Shown piece by piece: positions 50,790-59,189 of a stretch of DNA of 64,000 nt. Under the pieces are notes generated by a model that saw only the letters and a program-made list of their open reading frames with translations, had not been told where the DNA came from and ran no database searches. The translations under genes and the position numbers were made by a program. The stretch covers positions 181,713 to 245,712 of the forward strand of contig DBMR01000095.1 of NCBI GenBank assembly GCA_002298785.1, written 5' to 3'. The stretch's first letter is position 1, and every line of letters begins with the position of its first letter. This DNA is from Verrucomicrobia subdivision 3 bacterium UBA693. GTDB lineage: Bacteria > Verrucomicrobiota > Verrucomicrobiia > Limisphaerales > UBA8199.

Positions 50790-53700
50790 GCATCACCACA
50801 CCGATGAACGCCGATCCCAACGCCCGCGATAAACTGCTGAACGACCTCAGCAGCACGCTGTCTCCGGCGTCGGAACCCCTCACGGACACAGCTCCCCCGC
50901 CGCCAAGCATTCCCGACCACGAACTCATCCGGAGAATCGGCCGCGGTAGCTATGGCGAAGTCTGGCTCGCGCGCAGCGCGCTGGGTACCTGGCGCGCAGT
51001 GAAAATCGTCCACCGGGCCGCCTTCGATCACGATCGCCCGTATGAACGCGAGTTCGAAGGCATCCGCCGTTTCGAGCCGGTTTCCCGCACGCACCCCAGC
51101 CAGCTCAACGTGCTGCACGTCGGGCGCAACGATGCCGCCGGCCTGTTCTACTACGTGATGGAACTGGCAGACGCGGCTGAACGGAGTGATGGAGCAATGG
51201 AGCTTCGCGGCGATGGGCCACAAGTTTCGGCTCAGCCTTCGGATCCTCCAACCCTCCAATACTCCAGTTCCTACTCACCCCGCACCCTCCGTTCCGATCT
51301 CTACCATCGCGGCCGCCTGCCGTTCGAGGAATGCCTGGACATTGGCCTGGCCCTGGCCACGGCGCTCGATCACTTGCACCGCCACGGCCTTGTTCACCGC
51401 GATATCAAGCCGGCGAACATCATCTTCGTGAAGGGCATTCCCAAGCTGGCCGACATCGGCCTGGTCGCGCAGGCCGAGGCCACGCTGTCGCTGGTGGGCA
51501 CGGAAGGCTATCTGCCGCTCGAAGGCCCGGGCACCGCTCAAGCCGACATCTTCAGCCTGGGCAAAGTGCTCTACGAAATGGCCACGGGCCGCGACCGACA
51601 GGAATTTCCCGAGCTGCCGACGAACCTCATCGAGCAGCCCCCCGCCGAACGCGCCCAACTCGCCGAGCTGAACGAAATAATCGTTCGCGCCTGCCATACT
51701 GATCTCAAGCAGCGCTATCAAACCGCCGCGGAACTCCACGCCGACCTCGCATTGCTGAAGAGCGGCAAATCGGTGAGCCGGATGCGCGCGGTCGAGCGCC
51801 GGCTCAAGTTCGTGGCCCGTGCTGGAGCGGTGGTAACCGCCGTCGCAGTCATGACTGCCCTGGCATTCTTCTACCAACAGATCCAAACCCGCGAAGCCCG
51901 CCGGCTCGCTAACGAGAACCAGACGCTCGCCGAGGCGAAATCCCAGCTCGCGGCCGACAAGTCGAAGCTAGCGGAGGAGAATCGCGAACAGCTTGTCCGT
52001 CTACACGTGGCGAACGGCGTGCGGCTGGTTGACGAGGGAGATCCCTCCGCGGCGTTGCTCTGGTTTGCGGACGCCTTGCCGCTGGTGACGAACCTTCCCG
52101 CGGAAGAAGCCATCCATCGCATCCGCATCCAGCAAGTACTCCAACAGACGCCACGCTTACTCGCCGTCGCCAGCAGTTCCAACGCGGTGTTTTCGGGCGG
52201 GTGGAGCCCGGATGGAAAACGTTTCACGGTCACCACTTTCACGGTGCCAAACGGAGTATCCGAATGGCAGGCCCAGCTCCATAACGCCACGGACGGGCAC
52301 CTGCTCTGGACCGCCGAGTTGGGCATTCAAGGGGATGTAAACCAGATGAAAGCCAGTCGGGAGGGAGACAGGCTACTCATTCGCTCCTCGGATATCGCCA
52401 GGGTTTTGGATCTGAGTACCGGCAAGTCACTTCTTCCGCGGCTGGAGCCGGAGCTCGAAGAAGTCGGCTTCAGTGCAAACGGCCGCTACCTGGCCCTCGC
52501 GCCATCGAACCGCTTCATCCGGGTCGTCAGCGCGGTCGATGGACGGCTGGTCGCCGAGCTGCGCGGCCACACCAACAAGGTCACTTCGTTGTCCTTCAGC
52601 GCCGATGGCAGCCTGCTGGCCTCGAGCAGCAAGGATGGCACCGCCCGGCTCTGGCGCCTGCCGGCAGGTGAGCCGCTTGGGCCGCCGTTGGTTCACGACC
52701 AGCCGGTGCGGCGGGCGATCCTGAGCGAGGATGGATCCCGCCTGCTCACCCAAGTCGACCCGACTAAGACCAACAAGGAGTGCGTCATCCAGATGTGGCA
52801 GACTCAGAGCGGAAGCAGGGTGGGCAATCCGATTCGCGAGACAAACTCCGTGTATGTCCTCGCGTTCTGCCCTGGCGCCGGCGCGAGGTTCATCGTGGGC
52901 GCGGACCGGCACGAGATTGACGTGCGGGATTCCGCGAGCCTGGAGAGGATCTATCCACCGCTGAAGATGGGCAGCGTCGCCTGGTGCCTGGATTTCAGCC
53001 CGGATGGAAAGACGCTGGCTGCCGGCAGTGATGACTGCGCGGCGTATGTCTGGAACCTGGAAACGGGGGAGGTGCTCCATCCTCGATTCCGCCATACCAG
53101 CTGGGTGCAATCGGTTCACTTCAGCCCGGATGGGAAGAGACTGCTGACCAGCGGGGACGATGGCACGGCGAAGGTGTGGTCGCTCGCGCGGGAATCTGAA
53201 TCCGCCGCTTTGACCCTGCCGGCGAATTTTGGGGCCACTCGATTTTGGGACACGATTCCACGCGGGCGAACACCGGGAGCGATCCCAGTTAACATCAAAG
53301 ATGGATCGTTCCATTTGGTGGACCCGGATCGCTTGGTGGAGGTGGCAAGCCTGAAGCCCCAGGAGCCGGGGGCCGGATTGCATGTGTGGTCAGCGGGTTC
53401 GACGGGTCACTTCTGGGCCGTTGCCGAGGGCAAAGGCGAAACGCTCGACGATGCCTCTGAAGCCATCGACCTCTGGGAGCAAAGAAGTAAAGGCTTTAAT
53501 TGCCTTCGGTTGCCGCATCCCAAGGGAGTAGCGTTCATGACATTTGCGGCCGACGATTCCCGTCTCGTCACCTTCTGCCGTGATTGGTTGGTTCGCGTCT
53601 GGCGCACCAGCGATGGGGAACTCCAAAGCACCCATCCCGTTCCCAAGAATTACTACTATGGCAATGTGACGGTCAGCCAGGGCGGAAGCTATTGGTTTCG

Positions 53701-54463
53701 GCCCGATGGTGGCGCTATGTTGCTCTACCTGGATCTCAAGGACGAGGGAAAGCCAGGGGACCCCCCGAGCCTTCACGAACAACTCTTCGACCCATTCAAG
53801 AGCAGATGGATCGGGACACCGTTTAACCCGTACCAGTGGGGCAATATCAACAAGATGGGGTTTTCTCCTGATGGAAGCCGTCTGGCGGTTGTCACCACGG
53901 GCCAGAGTGGACATATCTTTGATCTGCGGGATGGCGGGCAGCCAAGCGTTCATTTCAAGCACGGTGGCAACCTCCTTGACTTGGACTGGAGCCCGGACGG
54001 GAAACGATTGCTCACAGTAGGTTTCTCGCCGGACGTCAAGCTCTGGGACACCACGTCTGGCGAGATGTTGCTTTCTCCGATGCGCATCGGCAAGCAGCGG
54101 GCCTTGGGTGGCCGTTGGAGCGCCGATGGCCGTTTCATCGTCACCCACAGCGACGACAATATGGCGCGAGTGTGGGACGCCTCCACTGCCGAGGCCGTCA
54201 CGCCGGTGTTCCAGCATTCAGGCGAGATCCGGTGGGCCTGCGTCACGCCCGACAGCCGGCTCATCACCGCCAGCGAACCGAATCTGCTGCGCGCCTGGGA
54301 TCTGAAGCCGACCGCGCTCGCACCGGACGTCCTCGTTGATTACGCCAGGCTGCTCTCGGGGCGCCGGTTGAATGCGTCCGGGGCCTTGATCCCACTGAAG
54401 TCCGACGAACTCGAACGCCTCTACCGCTCGTTGCGTGCCTGCGCCCCGCAGGTTTTCGAGTAG
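50786..54463 (+). CDS. Serine/threonine protein kinase with C-terminal WD40 propeller (second copy)
   Basis: A 1225-residue paralogue of the kinase at 41827 (from the TTG at 50786; an ATG lies at 50804). GRGSYGEVW (52-60), Lys73, HRDIKPAN (204-211) and DIG (223-225) instead of DFG mark the kinase. Residues 133-163 are a low-complexity insertion coded by an inverted-repeat element. A membrane helix (about 346-363) and a coiled coil (ANENQTLAEAKSQLAADKSK) lead to WD40 repeats such as SADGSLLASSSKDGTARLWR, SPDGKTLAAGSDDCAAYVWN and SPDGKRLLTSGDDGTAKVWS, enough for two propellers. It is coupled to the sigma factor and small gene upstream. Confidence 0.9.
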   Translation: MSITTPMNADPNARDKLLNDLSSTLSPASEPLTDTAPPPPSIPDHELIRRIGRGSYGEVWLARSALGTWRAVKIVHRAAFDHDRPYEREFEGIRRFEPVSRTHPSQLNVLHVGRNDAAGLFYYVMELADAAERSDGAMELRGDGPQVSAQPSDPPTLQYSSSYSPRTLRSDLYHRGRLPFEECLDIGLALATALDHLHRHGLVHRDIKPANIIFVKGIPKLADIGLVAQAEATLSLVGTEGYLPLEGPGTAQADIFSLGKVLYEMATGRDRQEFPELPTNLIEQPPAERAQLAELNEIIVRACHTDLKQRYQTAAELHADLALLKSGKSVSRMRAVERRLKFVARAGAVVTAVAVMTALAFFYQQIQTREARRLANENQTLAEAKSQLAADKSKLAEENREQLVRLHVANGVRLVDEGDPSAALLWFADALPLVTNLPAEEAIHRIRIQQVLQQTPRLLAVASSSNAVFSGGWSPDGKRFTVTTFTVPNGVSEWQAQLHNATDGHLLWTAELGIQGDVNQMKASREGDRLLIRSSDIARVLDLSTGKSLLPRLEPELEEVGFSANGRYLALAPSNRFIRVVSAVDGRLVAELRGHTNKVTSLSFSADGSLLASSSKDGTARLWRLPAGEPLGPPLVHDQPVRRAILSEDGSRLLTQVDPTKTNKECVIQMWQTQSGSRVGNPIRETNSVYVLAFCPGAGARFIVGADRHEIDVRDSASLERIYPPLKMGSVAWCLDFSPDGKTLAAGSDDCAAYVWNLETGEVLHPRFRHTSWVQSVHFSPDGKRLLTSGDDGTAKVWSLARESESAALTLPANFGATRFWDTIPRGRTPGAIPVNIKDGSFHLVDPDRLVEVASLKPQEPGAGLHVWSAGSTGHFWAVAEGKGETLDDASEAIDLWEQRSKGFNCLRLPHPKGVAFMTFAADDSRLVTFCRDWLVRVWRTSDGELQSTHPVPKNYYYGNVTVSQGGSYWFRPDGGAMLLYLDLKDEGKPGDPPSLHEQLFDPFKSRWIGTPFNPYQWGNINKMGFSPDGSRLAVVTTGQSGHIFDLRDGGQPSVHFKHGGNLLDLDWSPDGKRLLTVGFSPDVKLWDTTSGEMLLSPMRIGKQRALGGRWSADGRFIVTHSDDNMARVWDASTAEAVTPVFQHSGEIRWACVTPDSRLITASEPNLLRAWDLKPTALAPDVLVDYARLLSGRRLNASGALIPLKSDELERLYRSLRACAPQVFE
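51183..51266. repeat. TGGAG-octamer inverted repeat inside the kinase coding region
   Basis: The left arm GGAGTGATGGAGCAATGGAG (51183-51202) and the right arm CTCCAACCCTCCAATACTCC (51246-51265) pair at 15 of 20 positions. Each arm is built from an 8-base unit with TGGAG (or CTCCA) as core. The 84-bp element is a multiple of three long and open in frame, and codes the insertion at kinase residues 133-160. It looks like a small mobile or REP-type element captured in a coding region. Confidence 0.5.
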
Positions 54464-54578
54464 CTCCTGCAGCGGAACAACTTCGGAGGGACGAGTTTCA
54501 CGAGTCCCCATCCTCCCCCGTTCTCCCTCCTTCAGCTCAGGCAGGGCCTCGTGTTGCTCGGCCCTCCGAAATTCCTAG

Positions 54579-54618
54579 CATTTTCCGTGAAAGATTTCTT
54601 TCCAGCCTGCGATTGCAT
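54579..54618 (+). promoter_or_regulatory. Bipartite promoter-like element before the Asp-box protein gene
   Basis: CATTTTCCGTGAAAG (54579-54593), a 14-base gap, then TGCGATTGCAT (54608-54618). It is the second occurrence of the element at 49900-49939 and lies 47 bases upstream of the start at 54665, the expected place for a promoter. It makes the secreted protein a candidate target of the adjacent sigma factor. Confidence 0.5.
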
Positions 54619-54664
54619 CCCCGTGCAGACAATCGATCACAAAATTAAATCAATCGCAGCCACC

Positions 54665-55798
54665 ATGAAGACTCCATTGCTCACCACCCTCGCGCTGGCT
54701 GCCGCCAGCTTCCTCACCACCGCAGCCTTCTCCCAGTCCACTTGGCAGACGGTGGATGATTTCCAATACGCGCCCGGCAAAGGCGCCGGTCCTTTCGGAG
54801 TCACGGCAACACCGGGCGGCACGATCTTTGTCAGCGGTGCCGCCGCCGATGCCACCGACCGCCAGCACGGGTTTGTCAATCGCAGCACCGACGGGGGCGC
54901 CACTTGGGACCTTGTATTTGACCTGCCAGGGGATTCCTCAGCCAATTGTTTTGCCCTTGCGGCCGCACCGTCGGGCGCCCTCTGGGCCACCAGTGTTTTG
55001 AATGCCACCAACTGGCTCACGCATTGGTCCATTGATGGAGGTGCGACCTGGGTGCTCTCAGACCGGTTCAGGGGAACTGGCCGCTACGCCACGCCCTTTT
55101 GCACAACCGTGGATCCAGCCGGCCGAATCTTCGTTGGTGGCAACGTCTGGGATTCCCAAGGCAGGCAGCACTTTACCGTCCGGCGCAGCATTGATGGCGG
55201 CGCCACCTGGAAAACCGTCGATGATCTCGCCGGGGCTGTCTCCGGTGCTTGGGGCATCACCGCCACTCCAAGCGCCGTGCTGGCCGTCGGACGGCTTTCC
55301 AACCTCTGGCTCGTCCGCCGCAGTGCCGACGGCGGCAACACTTGGGTCACCACGGATAAATTCCAGCAGACTTCCTTTGCCTACGGAGCGGCGGCGGACT
55401 TGAATGGCAATTTTTATGTCGTTGGCGCGGCGAATCTGACCGTCAACAAGGTCACGCAACTCCACTGGCTCACGCGGAAGAGCACCGATAACGGCAGCAC
55501 CTGGAGCACGGTGGATGACTTCTTCCCCGGTGCTACGGCCATGGCAAGAGGCGTCACCGTGGATGCCTTCGGTCGGGTGTTCGTGTCTGGGTCAAGTCCG
55601 GCCGGCCATACCGTGCGCGGCAGCCTCGACGGCGGTGCGACCTGGGCCACCACTGACACCTTCAGACTCACCCCGACGGGTAGCGCGAATGCCGTGGCCA
55701 TTGACAGCGACGGCAACGGCAACGTGTTCGCGGTAGGGCAGGTTGTCGGCGCGGATGGTAACGGCCACACCATAGTGCGCAAACTGGGCACGCCGTAA
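54665..55798 (+). CDS. Secreted Asp-box (BNR) beta-propeller protein
   Basis: A 377-residue protein with a signal peptide (MKTPLLTTLALAAASFLTTA ending near AFSQS). At least six Asp-box turns follow at about 50-60-residue spacing: STDGGATW, SIDGGATW twice, SADGGNTW, STDNGSTW and SLDGGATW, with VDDF or VDDL before or after each. This is a BNR/sialidase-like propeller without a recognised catalytic site, so binding is as likely as hydrolysis. The start at 54665 is taken for the signal peptide. The promoter-like element 47 bases upstream links it to the sigma factor module. Confidence 0.8.
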   Translation: MKTPLLTTLALAAASFLTTAAFSQSTWQTVDDFQYAPGKGAGPFGVTATPGGTIFVSGAAADATDRQHGFVNRSTDGGATWDLVFDLPGDSSANCFALAAAPSGALWATSVLNATNWLTHWSIDGGATWVLSDRFRGTGRYATPFCTTVDPAGRIFVGGNVWDSQGRQHFTVRRSIDGGATWKTVDDLAGAVSGAWGITATPSAVLAVGRLSNLWLVRRSADGGNTWVTTDKFQQTSFAYGAAADLNGNFYVVGAANLTVNKVTQLHWLTRKSTDNGSTWSTVDDFFPGATAMARGVTVDAFGRVFVSGSSPAGHTVRGSLDGGATWATTDTFRLTPTGSANAVAIDSDGNGNVFAVGQVVGADGNGHTIVRKLGTP

Positions 55799-55841
55799 CC
55801 GAGCGGCAGCAAAGCAAACCCCAGTCACACTCAAAGAAGCC

Positions 55842-57470
55842 ATGAAGACTCCCCTTTGTGCCGACGCCGCGCCAGCGCACATCGCCTTCGCGCTACTGCG
55901 CTTCGCCCGTCTGTGGATCGCCTTGGGCTGCGCCGCCTTCGCAGTTGGCGCCCAACCTGCGCGCGCTGCCGTGACCGAGGCATGGGTTCAGCGCTACAAC
56001 AGTCCTGCGAACTTGAACGATACACCGTCTGCGGTCGTGGTGGACGGTAGCGGCAACGTCGTGGTAACGGGAAGCACCGCTTACGATACCAACTCTGTTG
56101 GCTACACGGCCAAATATGCGGCTACCACGGGAGCACTGCTCTGGGAAAAGCCTGGCGTTGGAGGCGGAGTGGTGGCGCTGGACACGAGTGGCAACGTCGT
56201 TCTTGCGAGGTCCTCCATCAGCGGAACCGGCAGCACCATTTACGTCGCCAAGTATGCGGCAGCCGACGGCACGTTGCTTTGGGAAACACACTACAGCAGC
56301 CCGTTCAACAGGTATACCTTGGTCGAAGCGGTGGCCGTGGATGGCAGCGGCAACGTCGCGTTGACCGGAGGAAGCGGCTTCGGGAACCCGGACTTTGGCA
56401 GCGAGACGACATACACAGCCGAGTATGCTGGCGCAGATGGATCGTTACTCTGGGAGAAGACGGGCAATGGAACACGCTCCGCAGTCGCCTTCGACATTAG
56501 TGGAAATGTCACTGTGGCAGGATCGTTTTGGAATGGGGCTAACCAAGACCTCTACACTGCCAAATACGCTGCGGCGAATGGTGCTCTCCTCTGGGAGAAA
56601 CGCTACAACGGACCCGCCAATAACCAAGACTTCGCCAAAGGATTGGCAGTGGACAGCACCGGTAACGTGGTTGTGACAGGAAGCTCCGCTACCGGCACTC
56701 GCCGCGTTGCTTATACGGCCAAGTATGCAGCGGCCAACGGTGCGCTGCTCTGGCAGAAAACCTACAACGGTCCGGGGGATTACTACGCTGCAGGCAAATC
56801 GGTGGCTGTGGATGGCAGCGGCAACGTGGTGGTGACGGTGACGGTGCAGGTTACCACTGGGCCCGCGTACGGAGCATCGTTCGAATACACAGCGAAGTAT
56901 GGGCCGGCCAACGGCACGCTGCTTTGGGAGAAACTCTACTACGGCCCGGGGAATGTAGTCGGCGGAGATAAAGGTGCCACACCGTTCGCCGTGGTGGTGG
57001 ATGGCAAAGGAAACGCGGTCGTGATGGGGCTATCCCTCAACACCGCCGGCAATCTCGATTTCTACACGGCAAAGTATGCGGCGGCGGACGGCGCGCTCCT
57101 TTGGGAGAAACGCTACGATGGTCCTGGCTTCGGGGACGACAGACCGTGGACCGCAAACTGCCTCGCCCTTGGCCCCAATGGGATGGTTGCCATTACCGGC
57201 TCCTCCGTCGGCACGTCTAGCTACGAGGACTTCGCCACTGTCGTTTACTGGGAGAGCCTGCCACCGGTTTCGGTGGCGAAAGTTCAGGAGGGTGTCCGTC
57301 TCCGCTTCAGCAGCGTTCCGGGCATCAATTGCACAGTCCTTCGTGCGCCCACTGCCACCGGCTCTTGGAACCCCATCGCCACACTCCTCGCGCCGCCAAA
57401 CGGTCTCGTCGATTACGTCGACACCAACTCGCCCACTGGGCAGTCATTCTATCGCACCAGCACGCCGTGA
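55842..57470 (+). CDS. Secreted SBBP-repeat beta-propeller protein
   Basis: A 542-residue protein with an N-terminal signal (LWIALGCAAFAVGAQPARAA). The mature part consists of about eight repeats of the form AVDGSGNVVVTGS, then YTAKYAAANGALLWEKRYNG, which match the SBBP (beta-propeller) repeat. The last 80 residues (VSVAKVQEGVRLRFSSVPGI to SFYRTSTP) form a beta domain with a YR-x-S-type end like that of the small secreted protein at 49040. It follows the Asp-box gene by 43 bases and starts with the same MKTPL. No enzymatic motif is seen; a structural or binding role at the surface is likely. Confidence 0.8.
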   Translation: MKTPLCADAAPAHIAFALLRFARLWIALGCAAFAVGAQPARAAVTEAWVQRYNSPANLNDTPSAVVVDGSGNVVVTGSTAYDTNSVGYTAKYAATTGALLWEKPGVGGGVVALDTSGNVVLARSSISGTGSTIYVAKYAAADGTLLWETHYSSPFNRYTLVEAVAVDGSGNVALTGGSGFGNPDFGSETTYTAEYAGADGSLLWEKTGNGTRSAVAFDISGNVTVAGSFWNGANQDLYTAKYAAANGALLWEKRYNGPANNQDFAKGLAVDSTGNVVVTGSSATGTRRVAYTAKYAAANGALLWQKTYNGPGDYYAAGKSVAVDGSGNVVVTVTVQVTTGPAYGASFEYTAKYGPANGTLLWEKLYYGPGNVVGGDKGATPFAVVVDGKGNAVVMGLSLNTAGNLDFYTAKYAAADGALLWEKRYDGPGFGDDRPWTANCLALGPNGMVAITGSSVGTSSYEDFATVVYWESLPPVSVAKVQEGVRLRFSSVPGINCTVLRAPTATGSWNPIATLLAPPNGLVDYVDTNSPTGQSFYRTSTP

Positions 57471-58439
57471 CCCCCGGGGTGCAAATCGGCCACCGGTTTC
57501 ATCCTACAGTCCGCCACCACCCCGACCAACGGCGGCAACTGGCGGAGTTCATCGATGACACCCATCTTCACGAACGACCAGAACACGGTGACCATGAGTT
57601 CGACCTCCACCGCCGCGCTCGTCCGCGCCTACGCCAACATCGCCGATGACCTGCCGCAGGCTGGCTACGCCGAGGCCCGGGTCGCGCAAATCAAGCTCAA
57701 GGTGGACGACTACCTGAAGCTGCGGGACTCGATTCGCCAGGCGGCCAGCGAGACCATTGATCTCAAAGCCTACGAGGCGGACATGCGCCACCTGATTGAT
57801 ACCTGCATCGAGGCCGCCGAGCCGCGCAAGATTTCCGCTTTCGGCGAAATCGGTCTGCTGGATCTGATCGTGAAAAGTGGAATTGCCGACGCCCTCAACA
57901 GCCTGCCCGGCGGCATCAAAGGCGACCGCCGGGCGGTCGCCGAGACCATTGCCAACAATGTCCGCAGCAAGATCATCAAGGAACACCTCAACGATCCTGC
58001 GTTCTACGACAAGATGTCAGCGTTGTTGAGCGAAATTCTGGCCGACCTTAAGGCGGCGCGGATCAGCTACGAGGAGTTTCTGAAACGCATCGCCGATCTC
58101 GCCAAAACCGTTCACGCCGGCACGGCGGATGACACCCCTGATGCGCTGAACTCCCCCGGCAAACGCGCCCTCTGCAACAACTTGATGACGGTCCACACCG
58201 CGTCGGATGGCAGCGCGACGCGGGAGGATCCGAGTCAGTATGGCAGCGAGGCCGCCGCGAGGGCGTTGAAACTCGCGCTCCAGATCGACGAGACGGTGCG
58301 CCGGGTGCGGCCGAACGCTTTCCGGGGCAACCAGGCGAAGGAGAATGTCATCAAGGCCGCGCTCCTGCCATTGCTCGACGACAGCCAGCCCGAAGTGGAG
58401 CGAATCTTCCTCATCATCCGGGCGCAGACCGAATACTGA
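57471..58439 (+). pseudogene. HsdR (type I restriction) C-terminal fragment fused to a secreted-protein tail
   Basis: The reading frame of the preceding gene continues after its stop: TGFILQSATTPTNGGNWRSS and NDQNTVTMSSTSTA are the end of another secreted beta domain. At about 57618 it changes to LVRAYANIADDLPQAGYAEA, and from there to 58439 it is the C-terminal region of HsdR (RQAASETIDLKAYEADMRHL, GDRRAVAETIANNVRSKIIK, SYEEFLKRIADLAKTVHAG, ALNSPGKRALCNN). The nuclease and both helicase domains are missing. An ATG at 57555 could express a 294-residue protein. The frame ends overlapping the start of the metallopeptidase gene. It is a relic of a type I restriction system joined by illegitimate recombination. 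Confidence 0.75.
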
Positions 58440-59155
58440 TGCACGCGCAGATTCAGCTTGGGGACATCGCCGTGAACGTGGTACGTAAGAATATCAAAAA
58501 CGTCCACCTCAGCGTGCATCCGCCGACGGGCCGGGTGACCATCGCCGCCCCATCGCGCCTGAGCCTCGACACCATCCGCGTCTTCGCCATCTCCAAGCTC
58601 GGTTGGATTCGGCAACAGCAAAAGAAACTCCTCGAACAGGAACGCGAAAAACCCCGCGAATATCTGAACCGTGAGAGTCACTACGTTTGGGGCGAACGCT
58701 ATCTCATGAAAGTCATCGAGGGCGATGTTCCGGCGTCCGTGGAACTGAGCCATCGGCAGCTGATTTTCCGAACGCGCCCGGGCTGGAGTCAGACGAAGAA
58801 GCAGGAGTTGCTCGATGCGTGGTATCGCGAGCAGCTCAAGGCCGCCGCCCCGCCCTTAATCGCCAAGTGGGAGCGGCACCTGGGCGTGAAGGTGGCAAAA
58901 GTCTTTGTGCAGCGCATGAAAACCAAGTGGGGCAGTTGCAACCCCCGCGCCCGCACCATCCGTCTTAACACCGATCTCGCCAAAAAACCGCGTGAGTGTC
59001 TCGAATACATCGTGGTCCACGAGCTGGTTCACCTGCTTGAGCCCACGCATAATGCCCGCTTTGTCGCCCTGATGGATCAATTCATGCCCAAGTGGCAAGG
59101 CCACCGGGTCACCATCAACCGACTTCCTGTCCGCCACGAAACCTGGGGTTATTAA
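58439..59155 (+). CDS. YgjP/SprT-like zinc metallopeptidase (DUF45 family)
   Basis: A 238-residue protein. The N-terminal part (GDIAVNVVRKNIKNVHLSVH, RVTIAAPSRLSLDTIRVFAI, WIRQQQKKLLEQER) is the beta-rich domain of the family, and the C-terminal part has VFVQRMKTKWGSCNPRARTI and YIVVHELVHLLEPTHNARFV with the zinc-binding HELVH and a further His. The protease is often found next to type I restriction genes, and here it overlaps the HsdR fragment by one base (TGATG). It appears intact, so it may have outlived the restriction enzyme. Its substrate is unknown. Confidence 0.9.
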   Translation: MHAQIQLGDIAVNVVRKNIKNVHLSVHPPTGRVTIAAPSRLSLDTIRVFAISKLGWIRQQQKKLLEQEREKPREYLNRESHYVWGERYLMKVIEGDVPASVELSHRQLIFRTRPGWSQTKKQELLDAWYREQLKAAAPPLIAKWERHLGVKVAKVFVQRMKTKWGSCNPRARTIRLNTDLAKKPRECLEYIVVHELVHLLEPTHNARFVALMDQFMPKWQGHRVTINRLPVRHETWGY

Positions 59156-59189
59156 CAAGACGCCATACCCATTGCCGATGGAGCGGGCG

